Shown: positions 1-7,691, counted from the first letter of the stretch. The stretch: DNA of 18,099 nt from DASVDK01 sp036381125 [NCBI: Thermodesulfobacteriota bacterium] (GCA_036381125.1 DASVDK010000129.1:1-18099), one strand, 5' to 3'. Notes: a model not told the origin generated them from the sequence alone. Made by a program: numbers and translations.

Positions 1-1
1 C

Positions 2-1432
2 CACCCGTACACCTGGAGCGTCCCGGCGGCGCCGGCCGCGCTGCTCGGCCTGCTCGAGCGCTTCGGGACCTGGACCTTCGCGGACGTGGCGGCCCCGGCG
101 ATCGACCTCGCGCGCCGCGGCTTCCCCATGCACCCCGGCCTGCGAGGGCCGGGCGAGAACCTCTCGATCGCGGGCGACCGGGAGAAGTTCCTCGCGCGGT
201 GGCCCACGACCGCGGCCCTCTACCTGCCCGGCGGCGAGCCGCCGCCGCTCGGCGCGCTCTTCGCCAACCCGGCCCTGGCGGCGGTGCTCGAGACGATGGC
301 CGAGGCGGAGCGCCGGGGGGGCGGCAGCCGGGCGGCCGGCCTCGGCCGCGCCCGCGACGCCTTCTACCGCGGCGCGCCGGCCGAGGCGGCGCTCCGCTTC
401 GCGCGCGAGCAGGGCTCGCGCCTCGATCGGGTGGACTTCGAGCGGTACGAGGCGCGCGTCGAGCCGGCGGTCGAGCGCGCGTTCGAGGGCCTCACGGTGC
501 ACAAGTGCGGGCCCTGGACGAGCGGCCCGGTCTTCCTGCAGACGCTCGCGCTCCTCGACCCGGCGTCGCTCCGCGCGGCCGGCCACAACTCGCCGGACTA
601 CCTCCACGCCGTCGTCGAGGCGCTCAAGCTCGCGTTCGCCGACCGGGAGCAGTACTACGGGGACCCCGGCGCCGTCGACGTGCCGATCGAGGCGCTCCTG
701 TCGGACGCCTACGCGTCGCGTCGCCGGTCGCTGATCGACCCGTTGCGCGCCTCCCTCGAGCAGCGGCCCGGAGACCCCCGGCGGCTCGCCGCTCGCCTCG
801 ACGGGCCGCCGGTGCCGGCGGCGCCCTGGGGGCACGGGACGACCCACGTGAACGTCGGCGACCGCGCGCGGAGGGTGGTCTCGGCCACGGCGAGCGGCGC
901 CTGGATCGGCGCGTCGCCGGTCGTCCCGGAGCTCGGGTTCCCGCTCACGACGCGCTGCCAGACCTTCGCGCTCCACCCGGCCCATCCGAACGTGGTCGCC
1001 CCGGGCAAGCAGCCGCGCACGACGCTCTCCCCGACGCTCGTCACGCGGGGCGGCCGTCCGGCCATGGCGCTCGGCACGATGGGGGGCGACCACCAGGACC
1101 AGTGGACGCTCCAGGCGTTCCTGAACCTCGTCCTCTTCGGCATGGAGCCGCAGGACGCCGTCGAGGCGCCGCGGGTGAGCACGCAGCACCCGCCGAACTC
1201 GTTCCATCCCCACGAGGCGAAGCCGGGGCAGATCCGGGTCGAGGCGCGCGTCCCCTACGAGGTGCGCCGCGCGCTCCAGGCGCGCGGCCACCGGATCGAG
1301 CTTCGCCCCGAGTGGGCCGAAGGTTACGTCCTCGCCATCGTCGTCGACGAGACCCGGGGGATCCTGCGTGGCGGCGCGGACCCCCGCGGCGAGGTGGCCG
1401 GCGTCATCCCCGCCTATGCCATCGGCTGGTAG
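2..1432 (+). CDS. Gamma-glutamyltransferase family protein, 5' end missing
   Basis: Ntn-hydrolase of the gamma-glutamyltranspeptidase family; members cleave gamma-glutamyl bonds (glutathione, gamma-glutamyl peptides) after autocatalytic cleavage into two subunits. The frame is open from base 2, and the first codons (HPYTWSVPAAPAALLGLLER) already match the family interior, so the true start lies upstream of the window. The ATG at 86 is internal. The nucleophile motif GTTHVNVGD is present, with the first Thr codon at 839-841 the expected processing site and nucleophile. Downstream are a PNVVAPGKQPRTTLSPT block and a GGDHQDQWTLQAFLN block, both typical of the small subunit. The usual LNN/LQNR-like motif reads LTTRCQTF here. 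Whether a signal peptide exists cannot be seen. It ends 22 bp before a peptide-type binding protein, which suggests the pair handle the same compound. Family assignment is firm; substrate is unknown. Confidence 0.9.
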   Translation, partial: HPYTWSVPAAPAALLGLLERFGTWTFADVAAPAIDLARRGFPMHPGLRGPGENLSIAGDREKFLARWPTTAALYLPGGEPPPLGALFANPALAAVLETMAEAERRGGGSRAAGLGRARDAFYRGAPAEAALRFAREQGSRLDRVDFERYEARVEPAVERAFEGLTVHKCGPWTSGPVFLQTLALLDPASLRAAGHNSPDYLHAVVEALKLAFADREQYYGDPGAVDVPIEALLSDAYASRRRSLIDPLRASLEQRPGDPRRLAARLDGPPVPAAPWGHGTTHVNVGDRARRVVSATASGAWIGASPVVPELGFPLTTRCQTFALHPAHPNVVAPGKQPRTTLSPTLVTRGGRPAMALGTMGGDHQDQWTLQAFLNLVLFGMEPQDAVEAPRVSTQHPPNSFHPHEAKPGQIRVEARVPYEVRRALQARGHRIELRPEWAEGYVLAIVVDETRGILRGGADPRGEVAGVIPAYAIGW

Positions 1433-1442
1433 GAGCCAGGAG

Positions 1443-1450
1443 AAGGAGGA
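1443..1450 (+). promoter_or_regulatory. Ribosome binding site fixing the start at 1455
   Basis: The AAGGAGGA run is a near-perfect Shine-Dalgarno four bases before ATG 1455. It supports that start over in-frame codons further upstream that would overlap the preceding gene. Confidence 0.8.
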
Positions 1451-1454
1451 ACCG

Positions 1455-3029
1455 ATGCGACCCACGGGAGGCAGATGGGCGTGGCTCGCGGCGTGGCTCG
1501 CCGCCGCCACGATCGCCGCGGCGCCGGCCGCGGCCCAGGAGACCCCGCAGCGCGGGGGCCGGGTGCTCGACTCGCTCATCTCCGAGCCGGACAGCCTCGA
1601 CCCGGCTCGCGCGACGCTCCTGGTCTCGTCGTACGTCCTCGGTCTCCTCTACGACCGGCTCGTCTACATCGGGCCGGACGGCAAGCCGAAGCCGTGGCTC
1701 GCGGAGTCGTGGAGCGTCGACAAGGGGGGGCGGGAGATCACCTTCACGATCCGCAAGGGGATCCGCTTCACCGACGGCACGCCGGTCGACGCCGAGGCGG
1801 TGCGGTACTCCCTCGACCGGTTCCTCGAGCTCTCCAGGCGCAAGGCCGACGTGGGGCCGCTCGAGAAGGTGGAGGTGGTCGCGCCCGACAAGGTGCGCCT
1901 GACGTTCGGCAAGCCGTTCGCCGCGATCTTCGTGGCGCTCGACTCGTCCTACCTCGGCATCGTCTCCAAGGCCGCGGCCGAGAAGGCCGGCGACGCCTTC
2001 GGGCGGCAGCCGGTCGGATCGGGGCCGTACGTGCTGAAGGACTGGAAGCCGGGCAGCACGCTCCTCTTCGCGCGCAATCCGAACTACACGAGCCTGCGCG
2101 ACGACGTGACGAACAAGGGCCCCGCCTACCCGGACGAGTGGCAGATCCAGATCGTCAAGGAGGAGGGGACCCGGATGGCCGCCCTCGAGACGGGCGCGCT
2201 CCACATGTCGTGGGCCCCCTTCGAGGAGGTCCCCCGCATCAAGGCGCACCCGGACCTCCAGCTCATCGAGCGGGAGAAGGGCACCTCGTACATCTACCTC
2301 GAGTTCAACACGAAGAAGCCCCCCTTCGACAACGCGGACCTGCGCCGGGCCATCGGCTACTCGGTCGATCCGAAGGAGGTGCTCGACGCGTCGTACCTGT
2401 ACGGGACCCTCGTCAGCGCGCCGATGCCGATCGGCGTGCCGGGCTACTCGAAGGCGGTGGGCGACCGGTACGGGTACCGGCCCGACGAGGGGAGGGCGGC
2501 CGAGTACTTCAAGAAGGCCGGCTACACGAAGGGGAGCGACGGCAAGCTGCGCGACGCGAGCGGCCGTCCGCTCGAGGTGACCCTCACGACGTGGGTCGCG
2601 CCGCAGATCTCGCGCGCGGCGCAGATGATCCAGGCGCAGCTCCAGATGGCGGGGATCGACGTGGACCTGTCGCAGACCGAGGCCGGCGTCTTCCTCGCGA
2701 AGCTGCCGGAGGGGAAGCACGACTTCGACCTCATGCGGCAGACGTACGCCGACCCGCAGGGGCTGACCCGCCTGGTCCACTCGCCCGGCCGGTGGAACCA
2801 CTACGGCAACCCGAAGCTCGACGCGCTCCTCGAGCGGGCCGACGCCGAGCTCGACCCGGACAAGCGCTTCGCCCTCCTCGAGGAGGCGCAGCGGATGGTG
2901 CTCGAGGACGCGGCGATCGTCCCGCTCTTCAGCGACACCTTCATGATCGCCGCGCGCAAGGAGGTGCGGGGCTACAAGTTCGACGCGACGGGCACGCCGC
3001 TCTACCACGACGTGTGGCTCAAGAAGTAG
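1455..3029 (+). CDS. ABC transporter solute-binding protein, family 5 (peptide/nickel type)
   Basis: Periplasmic binding component of a Dpp/Opp-type importer, 524 residues, normal for the family. Residues 1-27 form a signal peptide: arginines at 2 and 7, a hydrophobic stretch at about 9-24, and a likely cut after Ala-Ala-Ala at 25-27 before Gln28. The mature protein shows the SBP_bac_5 pattern: an early EPDSLDPA segment, a LLYDRLVYIGPDGKPKPWLA stretch, then FTIRKGIRFTDGTPVDAEAV. The C-terminal part carries the usual EEAQRMVLEDAAIVPLF. The start has a strong ribosome binding site. It is followed after one base by the first permease, so translation is probably coupled. Ligand cannot be read from sequence; the neighbouring gamma-glutamyltransferase and amidase suggest a peptide or amide. 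No cysteine lipobox was seen, so it is probably soluble or membrane-tethered only through the permeases. Confidence 0.93.
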   Translation: MRPTGGRWAWLAAWLAAATIAAAPAAAQETPQRGGRVLDSLISEPDSLDPARATLLVSSYVLGLLYDRLVYIGPDGKPKPWLAESWSVDKGGREITFTIRKGIRFTDGTPVDAEAVRYSLDRFLELSRRKADVGPLEKVEVVAPDKVRLTFGKPFAAIFVALDSSYLGIVSKAAAEKAGDAFGRQPVGSGPYVLKDWKPGSTLLFARNPNYTSLRDDVTNKGPAYPDEWQIQIVKEEGTRMAALETGALHMSWAPFEEVPRIKAHPDLQLIEREKGTSYIYLEFNTKKPPFDNADLRRAIGYSVDPKEVLDASYLYGTLVSAPMPIGVPGYSKAVGDRYGYRPDEGRAAEYFKKAGYTKGSDGKLRDASGRPLEVTLTTWVAPQISRAAQMIQAQLQMAGIDVDLSQTEAGVFLAKLPEGKHDFDLMRQTYADPQGLTRLVHSPGRWNHYGNPKLDALLERADAELDPDKRFALLEEAQRMVLEDAAIVPLFSDTFMIAARKEVRGYKFDATGTPLYHDVWLKK

Positions 3030-3030
3030 G

Positions 3031-3954
3031 GTGCGCGCGTACGTCCTCCGGAAGTGCCTGACGATCGTCCCGCTCCTCGCGGTCGTCAGCCTCCTCGTCT
3101 TCTCGATGCGGGTCCTCGTCCCCGGCGACCCGGTCGAGATCATGATGATGGGGCAGGCGGCCGACCGGGAGACGCTCGAGCGGGTGCGGCAGGAGCTGGG
3201 GTGGGACCGGCCGCTCCTGGTGCAGTACGGCGACTACGTGCGCGGGCTCCTGCGGGGCGACCTCGGGACCTCGATCCGCAACGGCCGGCCGGTGGCCGAG
3301 GACCTGGCGGCCCGCTACCCGCTCACGATCCTCCTCGCCGTGGCGAGCCTCCTGGTGGCCGTCACGCTGGGGCTCGGCCTCGGCGTGGCGGCCGCCGTCA
3401 AGCGGGAGCGGGCGCTCGACGCCGTCGCCACGGCGCTCGCGGTCGTCGGCATGTCGATGCCCCCCTTCTGGCTCGGCCTGCTCCTCATCTCGCTCGTGAG
3501 CGTCAGGTGGGGGCTCCTCCCGGTCATGGGGGCCGAGTCGTGGCGGCACCTCGTCCTGCCGGCCCTGACCCTCGGCCTCGTGTCGGCCGCCTCCATCGCG
3601 CGGCTCGTCCGGTCGAGCGTGCTCGAGACGCTCGGGCAGGACTACGTCCGGACCGCGCGCGCCAAGGGGCTCCCCGAACGGCTCGTCGTGGCGAAGCACG
3701 CGCTGCGCGGCGCCCTGAACCCGGTCCTCTCCATGATCGGTCTCCAGTTCGGCTTCATGCTCTCGGGCGCCTTCATCGTCGAGGTGGTCTTCGCGTGGCA
3801 CGGGGTGGGGGAGCTGGCGGTCATCGCCATCCAGAACCGCGATTTCCCCCTCGTCCAGGGGGTGGTGGTGATCGTGGCCCTCACCTACGTCGTCGTGAAC
3901 ACCGGCGTCGACCTCCTCTGCGCGTGGCTCGACCCGAGGGTGGCGGTCTCCTGA
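3031..3954 (+). CDS. ABC transporter permease, DppB/OppB type
   Basis: Inner-membrane permease subunit of the family 5 importer, 307 residues. Hydrophobic segments at roughly 9-29, 98-121, 133-158, 174-195, 233-260 and 280-300 give the usual six-helix layout. The N-terminal LVPGDP motif after helix 1 is characteristic of DppB-like proteins. The cytoplasmic coupling loop is DYVRTARAKG at 204-213, which contacts the ATPase. Translation starts at GTG 3031, one base after the binding-protein stop. The stop overlaps the next permease start (ATGA at 3954), so the genes are translationally coupled. The partner ATPase is not in the window. Family assignment is secure, substrate unknown. Confidence 0.94.
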   Translation: MRAYVLRKCLTIVPLLAVVSLLVFSMRVLVPGDPVEIMMMGQAADRETLERVRQELGWDRPLLVQYGDYVRGLLRGDLGTSIRNGRPVAEDLAARYPLTILLAVASLLVAVTLGLGLGVAAAVKRERALDAVATALAVVGMSMPPFWLGLLLISLVSVRWGLLPVMGAESWRHLVLPALTLGLVSAASIARLVRSSVLETLGQDYVRTARAKGLPERLVVAKHALRGALNPVLSMIGLQFGFMLSGAFIVEVVFAWHGVGELAVIAIQNRDFPLVQGVVVIVALTYVVVNTGVDLLCAWLDPRVAVS

Positions 3955-4796
3955 TGCGTGTGGGCGAGGTCCTCCGCGGGACCGGCCGCTCCTGGTCCGG
4001 GCGGATCGGGCTTGCCATCGCGCTGCTCGTGCTCGCCCTCGCGACGGTGGGTCCGCTCCTCTACCCGGTGGACCCCTACAAGATGGCGGTCCGCGAGCGG
4101 CTCAGGCCGCCGTCGGCGGCCCATCCCTTCGGGACCGACGAGTTCGGCCGGGACCTCCTCGCCCGGGTGATCCACGGCAGCCGGCTGACCCTCTCGGTCG
4201 CGGTGATCAGCGTCGGCATCGCCGGCGTCGTGGGGACCGGGCTCGGCCTGGCCGCCGGCCTCGGGGGGCGGCACGTGGACCTGGCCGTCGGGGCCGTGGT
4301 CGACGTGATGCTCGCCTTCCCGGGGTTCCTCCTCGCGCTCGCCATCGTCGCCGTCCTCGGGCCCAGCCTCGAGAACGCCATGATCGCGATCGGCATCCGA
4401 CGCATCCCGGTCTTCGTGCGCGTCGTCCGCGCCGGCGTCCAGCAGGTGGCGTCCACGGAGTTCGTGGTGGCGGCGCGCGCCCTCGGCGCCGGCGTCGCTC
4501 GCGTGGCCGGCGTCCACGTGCTGCGCAACGTCGCCCCGACGCTCGTCGTGCTGACGACCCTGCAGTTCCCCGAGGCGATCCTCGTGGCCGCCGGGCTCTC
4601 CTTCCTCGGCCTCGGCGCGCAGCCCCCCCTGCCCGAGTGGGGCGCGCTCCTCGCCACGGCGCGCGTCTACATCGCGCGCGCGCCCTGGCTCGTGAACTTC
4701 CCGGGGCTCGCGATCCTCCTCACCGTCCTCGGCCTCAACCTGCTCGGCAACGCGCTGCGGGACGTCCTCGACCCGCGGCTCTCGAGGAGCGCCTGA
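3954..4796 (+). CDS. ABC transporter permease, DppC/OppC type
   Basis: Second inner-membrane permease subunit, 280 residues, expected to form a heterodimer with the preceding permease. The DppC signature HPFGTDEFGRD is at 57-67, just after helix 1 (about 17-37). The coupling loop EFVVAARALGAG is at 169-180. A late SFLGLGAQPPLPEWGALL stretch is typical of the family's C-terminal part. ATG 3954 was chosen because it overlaps the upstream stop by one base and gives the standard N-terminal length; the in-frame sequence before it does not resemble the family. It also overlaps the nitrilase start by one base. Assignment is firm; substrate not known. Confidence 0.94.
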   Translation: MRVGEVLRGTGRSWSGRIGLAIALLVLALATVGPLLYPVDPYKMAVRERLRPPSAAHPFGTDEFGRDLLARVIHGSRLTLSVAVISVGIAGVVGTGLGLAAGLGGRHVDLAVGAVVDVMLAFPGFLLALAIVAVLGPSLENAMIAIGIRRIPVFVRVVRAGVQQVASTEFVVAARALGAGVARVAGVHVLRNVAPTLVVLTTLQFPEAILVAAGLSFLGLGAQPPLPEWGALLATARVYIARAPWLVNFPGLAILLTVLGLNLLGNALRDVLDPRLSRSA

Positions 4797-5575
4797 TGCC
4801 TCCGGTCCGCGTCGCGCTCGCCCAGCTCGCGCAGGTCGTGGGAGACCCGGCTGCCAACCTGCGCCGCGCCCTCGACACGCTCGGCGAGGCGGCCGCCCGG
4901 GGCGCGCGGCTCGTCCTCTTCCCCGAACTCCACCTGCAGGGCTACGCCGCCGACGAGGCGTTCGCGTCGCTCGCCGAGACGGTCCCGGGCCCGTCGACGA
5001 CCGCCCTCGTCGAGGCGGCCGGCCGGCACCGCGTCGAGGCCGTCGTCGGCATGGCGCGCCGCGACCCCGCGTTCCCGCACGGCGTCTACAACAGCGCCGT
5101 GCTCCTCGACGGATCCGGCGTGCGCGCGGTGTACGACAAGGTGCACCTCGGCACGTTCGGGCCGTTCCGGGAGGGGTGCTGGTTCGCGCCGGGTCGCGGC
5201 GCCGAGGTGGTCTCGACGGCGCTCGGGCCCTCGGGCTTCGCCATCTGCTACGACTGCTCGTTCCCGGAGCTGCCGCGCGGCCTCGCCCTCGGCGGCGCCG
5301 AGAGCCTGCTCGTCGTCTCGGCCGGCCCGGTCGCGGCGCGAGACAAATGGGGCCACCTCCTCCGCACCAGGGCCTACGAGAACGCCATGTGGGTCCTTTA
5401 CTGCAACACCGTGGGCCGGCAGGGGCCGTACGAGTTCTTCGGCGGCAGCCGCGTCGTCGGGCCGAACGGCGAGGTGACCGTCGAGGCGCCGGCGGGGGAG
5501 GAATCGCTGCTCGTCGCCGACCTGGCGCCCGAGGCGGTGGCGCAGGAGCGCTACCGCCGCCACCCGTTCCGCTAG
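4796..5575 (+). CDS. Nitrilase-family (carbon-nitrogen hydrolase) amidase
   Basis: Cytoplasmic carbon-nitrogen hydrolase of 259 residues, the short form seen in omega-amidases, N-carbamoyl hydrolases and aliphatic amidases. The Glu-Lys-Cys triad is visible: Glu44 in LVLFPELHLQGY, Lys115 in VYDKVHLG, and Cys151 in FAICYDCSFPE. The N-terminal VRVALAQLAQVVGD strand and the terminal LLVADL segment complete the single domain. ATG 4796 overlaps the DppC-like stop, so the enzyme is coupled to the transporter and sits where DppD/DppF ATPase genes usually are. It may hydrolyse an amide imported by this system or released by the gamma-glutamyltransferase; that link is inference. True nitriles are less likely than amides for this short form. 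Substrate is not assignable. Confidence 0.9.
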   Translation: MPPVRVALAQLAQVVGDPAANLRRALDTLGEAAARGARLVLFPELHLQGYAADEAFASLAETVPGPSTTALVEAAGRHRVEAVVGMARRDPAFPHGVYNSAVLLDGSGVRAVYDKVHLGTFGPFREGCWFAPGRGAEVVSTALGPSGFAICYDCSFPELPRGLALGGAESLLVVSAGPVAARDKWGHLLRTRAYENAMWVLYCNTVGRQGPYEFFGGSRVVGPNGEVTVEAPAGEESLLVADLAPEAVAQERYRRHPFR

Positions 5576-5592
5576 CTCCATAGCGATGGGGC

Positions 5593-5624
5593 GCCCCGCG
5601 AAGCGGGGCCCGGGCGAAGCCCGG
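5593..5624. other. Double GAA-loop hairpin in repeat unit 1
   Basis: Two back-to-back perfect hairpins. GCCCCGC pairs with GCGGGGC (5593-5609), and CCGGGC pairs with GCCCGG (5610-5624), each closed by a GAA triloop. Both contain the heptamer GCGAAGC, a sequence known for unusually stable DNA mini-hairpins. Confidence 0.85.
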
Positions 5625-5693
5625 AGCGCCGGCAGTGCGGTCCGTGGGCGGCACGCGAGGACGGGAGCCGATCCTCGGCCCGCGCAGCGGGGC

Positions 5694-5708
5694 CGGGCCG
5701 AAGGCCCG
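5694..5708. other. GAA-loop hairpin in repeat unit 2, stem changed but still paired
   Basis: CGGGCC pairs with GGCCCG around a GAA loop. Relative to units 1 and 3, the second and fifth pairs from the loop are swapped (G-C to C-G and C-G to G-C), so pairing is kept. The first hairpin of this unit (5679-5691) is reduced to five pairs with a GCA loop. Confidence 0.75.
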
Positions 5709-5768
5709 AGCGCTGTGACGCGGGTCCGTGGGCGGCACGCCGGCACGAGAGCGGGGCCGATCCCTCGT

Positions 5769-5800
5769 GCCCCGCGAAGCGGGGCCCGGGCGAAGCCCGG
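5769..5800. other. Double GAA-loop hairpin in repeat unit 3
   Basis: Same two hairpins as unit 1: a seven-pair stem at 5769-5785 and a six-pair stem at 5786-5800, both with GAA loops and both containing GCGAAGC. Confidence 0.85.
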
Positions 5801-5893
5801 AGCGCCGGCAGTGCGGCCCGTGGGCGGCACGCCGGCACGAGAGCGGGGCCGATCCCTCGCGCCCCGCTCGGGGGGTCGCCGGCGACGCGCGGG

Positions 5894-6655
5894 TCAGATC
5901 GCCTCGCGCACCTTCCGGTACGTCGCGGCGGCGGCGTCGGCGAGGAGCTTCGAGTCGGTGACCACGGCGATGAAGGTGACGCCGTCCCTGATCCGTGCGA
6001 GCGCGGCGTCGGCGCCGGTGGTGAGGTAGCCGACCGCCTTGCCGTGCGCCTTTGCCGCGGCGACGATGCGGGACACCGCCGACGTGAACTCCGGCCGGTC
6101 GAACTGCAGGTAGCCGCCGAGGCTCGCCGAGAGGTCGTTCGGCCCGATGAAGAGCACGTCCACGCCCGGGACCGCGGCGATCCGCTCGACGTTCTCCACC
6201 GCCTCGCGCGTCTCGACCTGCACGACCACGAGGGCGTCCTCGTTCCACTCGTCGAAGTAGCGCTTCGCGTCGAGCCCGTAGCGCGATGCGCGGGTGCCGG
6301 CGATGCCGCGGATCCCCTCCGGCGGGAAGCGGCAGGCCGCGACGGCCGCCGCCGCCTCCTCGGCGGTGTTCACCATCGGCACCAGGACGCCGGCCGCGCC
6401 GCGGTCGAGCGCCCGCTTGATGAGCGCGGCGTTGTTCTCGCCGACGCGGACCATCGGGACGACGCCGTGGGGCGCGATCGCGCGGATCACGTTCTCGACG
6501 TCCGCGTAGCTCGCCGGCCCGTGCTCCGTGTCGACGAGCATCCAGTCCATGCCGAAGCCGGCGAGCAGCTCCGCCACGTCGGGCGAAGGGAAGCTGAGCC
6601 AGTGTCCGACGGCCGGCTCTCCCCGGCGGAGCAGCGCCTTCACGCGATTGGCCAT
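5894..6655 (-). CDS. HpcH/HpaI-type class II aldolase
   Basis: Metal-dependent pyruvate-type aldolase of 253 residues, close to the 250-260 usual for HpaI, GarL and RhmA relatives. These cleave 2-keto-3-deoxy acids to pyruvate plus an aldehyde. Visible family motifs are LVDTEHGPASY with His45, PMVRVGENN with Arg70, LVPMVNTAEEA, the metal ligand Glu148 in VQVETRE, and Asp174 in FIGPNDLSASLG. ATG at 6655 is supported by a strong AGGAGGA at 6662-6668. The start overlaps the end of the upstream dehydrogenase by 16 bp, so the two are one transcript and probably coupled. HpaI, GarL and RhmA functions cannot be told apart by eye. The gene ends against the repeat array. Confidence 0.92.
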   Translation of the reverse strand: MANRVKALLRRGEPAVGHWLSFPSPDVAELLAGFGMDWMLVDTEHGPASYADVENVIRAIAPHGVVPMVRVGENNAALIKRALDRGAAGVLVPMVNTAEEAAAAVAACRFPPEGIRGIAGTRASRYGLDAKRYFDEWNEDALVVVQVETREAVENVERIAAVPGVDVLFIGPNDLSASLGGYLQFDRPEFTSAVSRIVAAAKAHGKAVGYLTTGADAALARIRDGVTFIAVVTDSKLLADAAAATYRKVREAI

Positions 6656-7632
6656 GTCCGGTCCTCCTGTGCGTAGATCTCCGGGTTGGCGACGTGCGGC
6701 GGCCGGCGCCCGTGGAGCGCCTCGGCGAGCCCGTCGGCGGCCGCCACCGCCATCCGCATCGCGCACTCGGCCGTGAGTGCGGCGGCGTGCGGGGTGACGA
6801 GGACGTTCGGGAGCGCGAGGAGCGGGTGGCCCGCGGGGACCGGCTCCTCGTCGAAGACGTCGATGGCGGCGCCGAGGAGCCGGCCGGCCGCGAGCGCCTC
6901 GGCGAGCGCCGCCTCGTCGACGATCCCGCCGCGCGACGTGTTGACGAGGATGGCCGAGGGCTTCATCCGCGCGAGCGCCTCCCGGCCGAGGAGGCCGCGC
7001 GTCGCCGGCGCGAGCGGGACGTGCAGGCTCACGACGTCGGCGGCGGCGAGGAGGGCGTCGAGGTCGGGCGCCGGCTCCGCGCCGGCCGCCCGGATGGCGT
7101 CCGGCGCGAGGAGCGGGTCGTAGCCGAGGACCCGCATGTCGAAGGCGGCCGACGCCTTGCGCGCGACGAGCCGGCCGATGCGGCCCATGCCGACGATGCC
7201 GATGACCTTCCCGTCGAGGTCGACCGCCCGCAGCGTGTCGCGCACCCGCCAGTCGCCCGCGCGGGTCCGCGCGTCGTACTGCGCGAACCCCCTGGCGACG
7301 GCCGCCATGGCCGCGACGACGTGCTCGGCCACGGAGACGGTGTTCGCCCCCGGCGTGACGACGACCGGGATCCGGCGCCGGGTGGCGGCCGCCATGTCGA
7401 TGTTGTCGACGCCGACGCCGGTGCGGGCGATCCCCTCGAGCCTGGGCGCCGCCGCGATCACCTCGGCCGGCAGGGGGGTCGTCCGGACGACGATCCCGGC
7501 CGCGTCGGCGACCTCGCGCGCGAGGGCTGCCGGCGCCGGGTCGGGCGCCACGCGGACGGCGAAGTCCGACTCGAGGCGCGCCACCCCGGCCGGATGGATC
7601 GGTTGCACGAGAAGGACCACCTTGCGCGTCAC
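6640..7632 (-). CDS. D-isomer-specific 2-hydroxyacid dehydrogenase (phosphoglycerate dehydrogenase-like)
   Basis: NAD-dependent D-2-hydroxyacid dehydrogenase of 330 residues. It has the split catalytic domain around a Rossmann core: GMGRIG at 148-153, Asp172 after YDP favouring NAD, and catalytic Arg234 (NTSRGGIVDE), Glu263 (DVFDEEP) and His282 (VTPHAAAL). ARTGVGVDNID at 70-79 is also typical. The GTG at 7632 is preferred because the family begins at VVLLVQPIHPAG. An upstream in-frame ATG at 7683 would add 17 residues (MRTFDSQSV...) of no family likeness; no clear ribosome binding site settles it. The protein lacks an ACT domain, so it is probably not the serine-pathway SerA. Together with the downstream aldolase and the divergent SDR it suggests hydroxy- or sugar-acid catabolism. 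Confidence 0.9.
   Translation of the reverse strand: MTRKVVLLVQPIHPAGVARLESDFAVRVAPDPAPAALAREVADAAGIVVRTTPLPAEVIAAAPRLEGIARTGVGVDNIDMAAATRRRIPVVVTPGANTVSVAEHVVAAMAAVARGFAQYDARTRAGDWRVRDTLRAVDLDGKVIGIVGMGRIGRLVARKASAAFDMRVLGYDPLLAPDAIRAAGAEPAPDLDALLAAADVVSLHVPLAPATRGLLGREALARMKPSAILVNTSRGGIVDEAALAEALAAGRLLGAAIDVFDEEPVPAGHPLLALPNVLVTPHAAALTAECAMRMAVAAADGLAEALHGRRPPHVANPEIYAQEDRTWPIA
6662..6668 (-). promoter_or_regulatory. Ribosome binding site of the aldolase
   Basis: AGGAGGA on the - strand, six bases before ATG 6655. It lies just beyond the overlap with the dehydrogenase stop and fixes the aldolase start. Confidence 0.8.
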
Positions 7633-7674
7633 GCGTACTACGATGCCGTGCGGACGAACGGATTGCGAGTCGAA

Positions 7675-7691
7675 GGTACGCATACCGTACC
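7675..7691. promoter_or_regulatory. Candidate IclR operator in the divergent gap
   Basis: A 17-bp dyad, GGTACGCATACCGTACC, has perfect six-base arms GGTACG/CGTACC. It lies 42 bp before the dehydrogenase GTG and 23 bp before the SDR ATG, so one bound dimer could control both. Read on the - strand it matches the element over the iclR start at 14 of 17 positions. Confidence 0.55.

Larger units (their letters stand above)
5591..5873. repeat. Tandem array of three hairpin-bearing repeats plus a partial fourth
   Basis: The 318-bp gap between the convergent nitrilase and aldolase genes is filled by a tandem array. Units are 5591-5676 (86 bp), 5677-5766 (90 bp), 5767-5858 (92 bp) and a broken fourth from 5859 to about 5873. 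The first 66 bases of units 1 and 3 differ at only two positions. CCGTGGGCGGCACGC is identical in all three. Each unit starts with two adjacent hairpins. Long frames run through the array on both strands, but they reflect GC richness and repeat rather than coding. The setting between two gene 3' ends is typical of REP/BIME-like elements; a role in transcript ends or gyrase/DNA structure is possible but not shown. Confidence 0.85.

Noticed and set aside
2465-2480. Palindrome CCGGTAC-GG-GTACCGG
   Set aside because: It lies inside the binding-protein gene where codons for Asp-Arg-Tyr-Gly-Tyr-Arg explain it; no regulatory setting.
5586-6029. Open frames through the repeat array on both strands (for example 147 codons on +)
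   Set aside because: They are Arg/Gly/Ala/Pro-rich translations of the tandem repeats, run into the aldolase gene on the opposite strand, and resemble no protein family.
3885-6248. Very long - strand open frames across the permease and nitrilase genes (and similar ones elsewhere)
   Set aside because: They are antisense shadows caused by high GC; their products are low-complexity Arg/Gly/Pro/His/Asp sequences, while the + strand genes have intact family motifs.
7633-7683. Extended dehydrogenase start at ATG 7683
   Set aside because: The added 17 residues lack family likeness and the ATG is part of the palindrome; GTG 7632 fits the family N-terminus better, though this is not settled.
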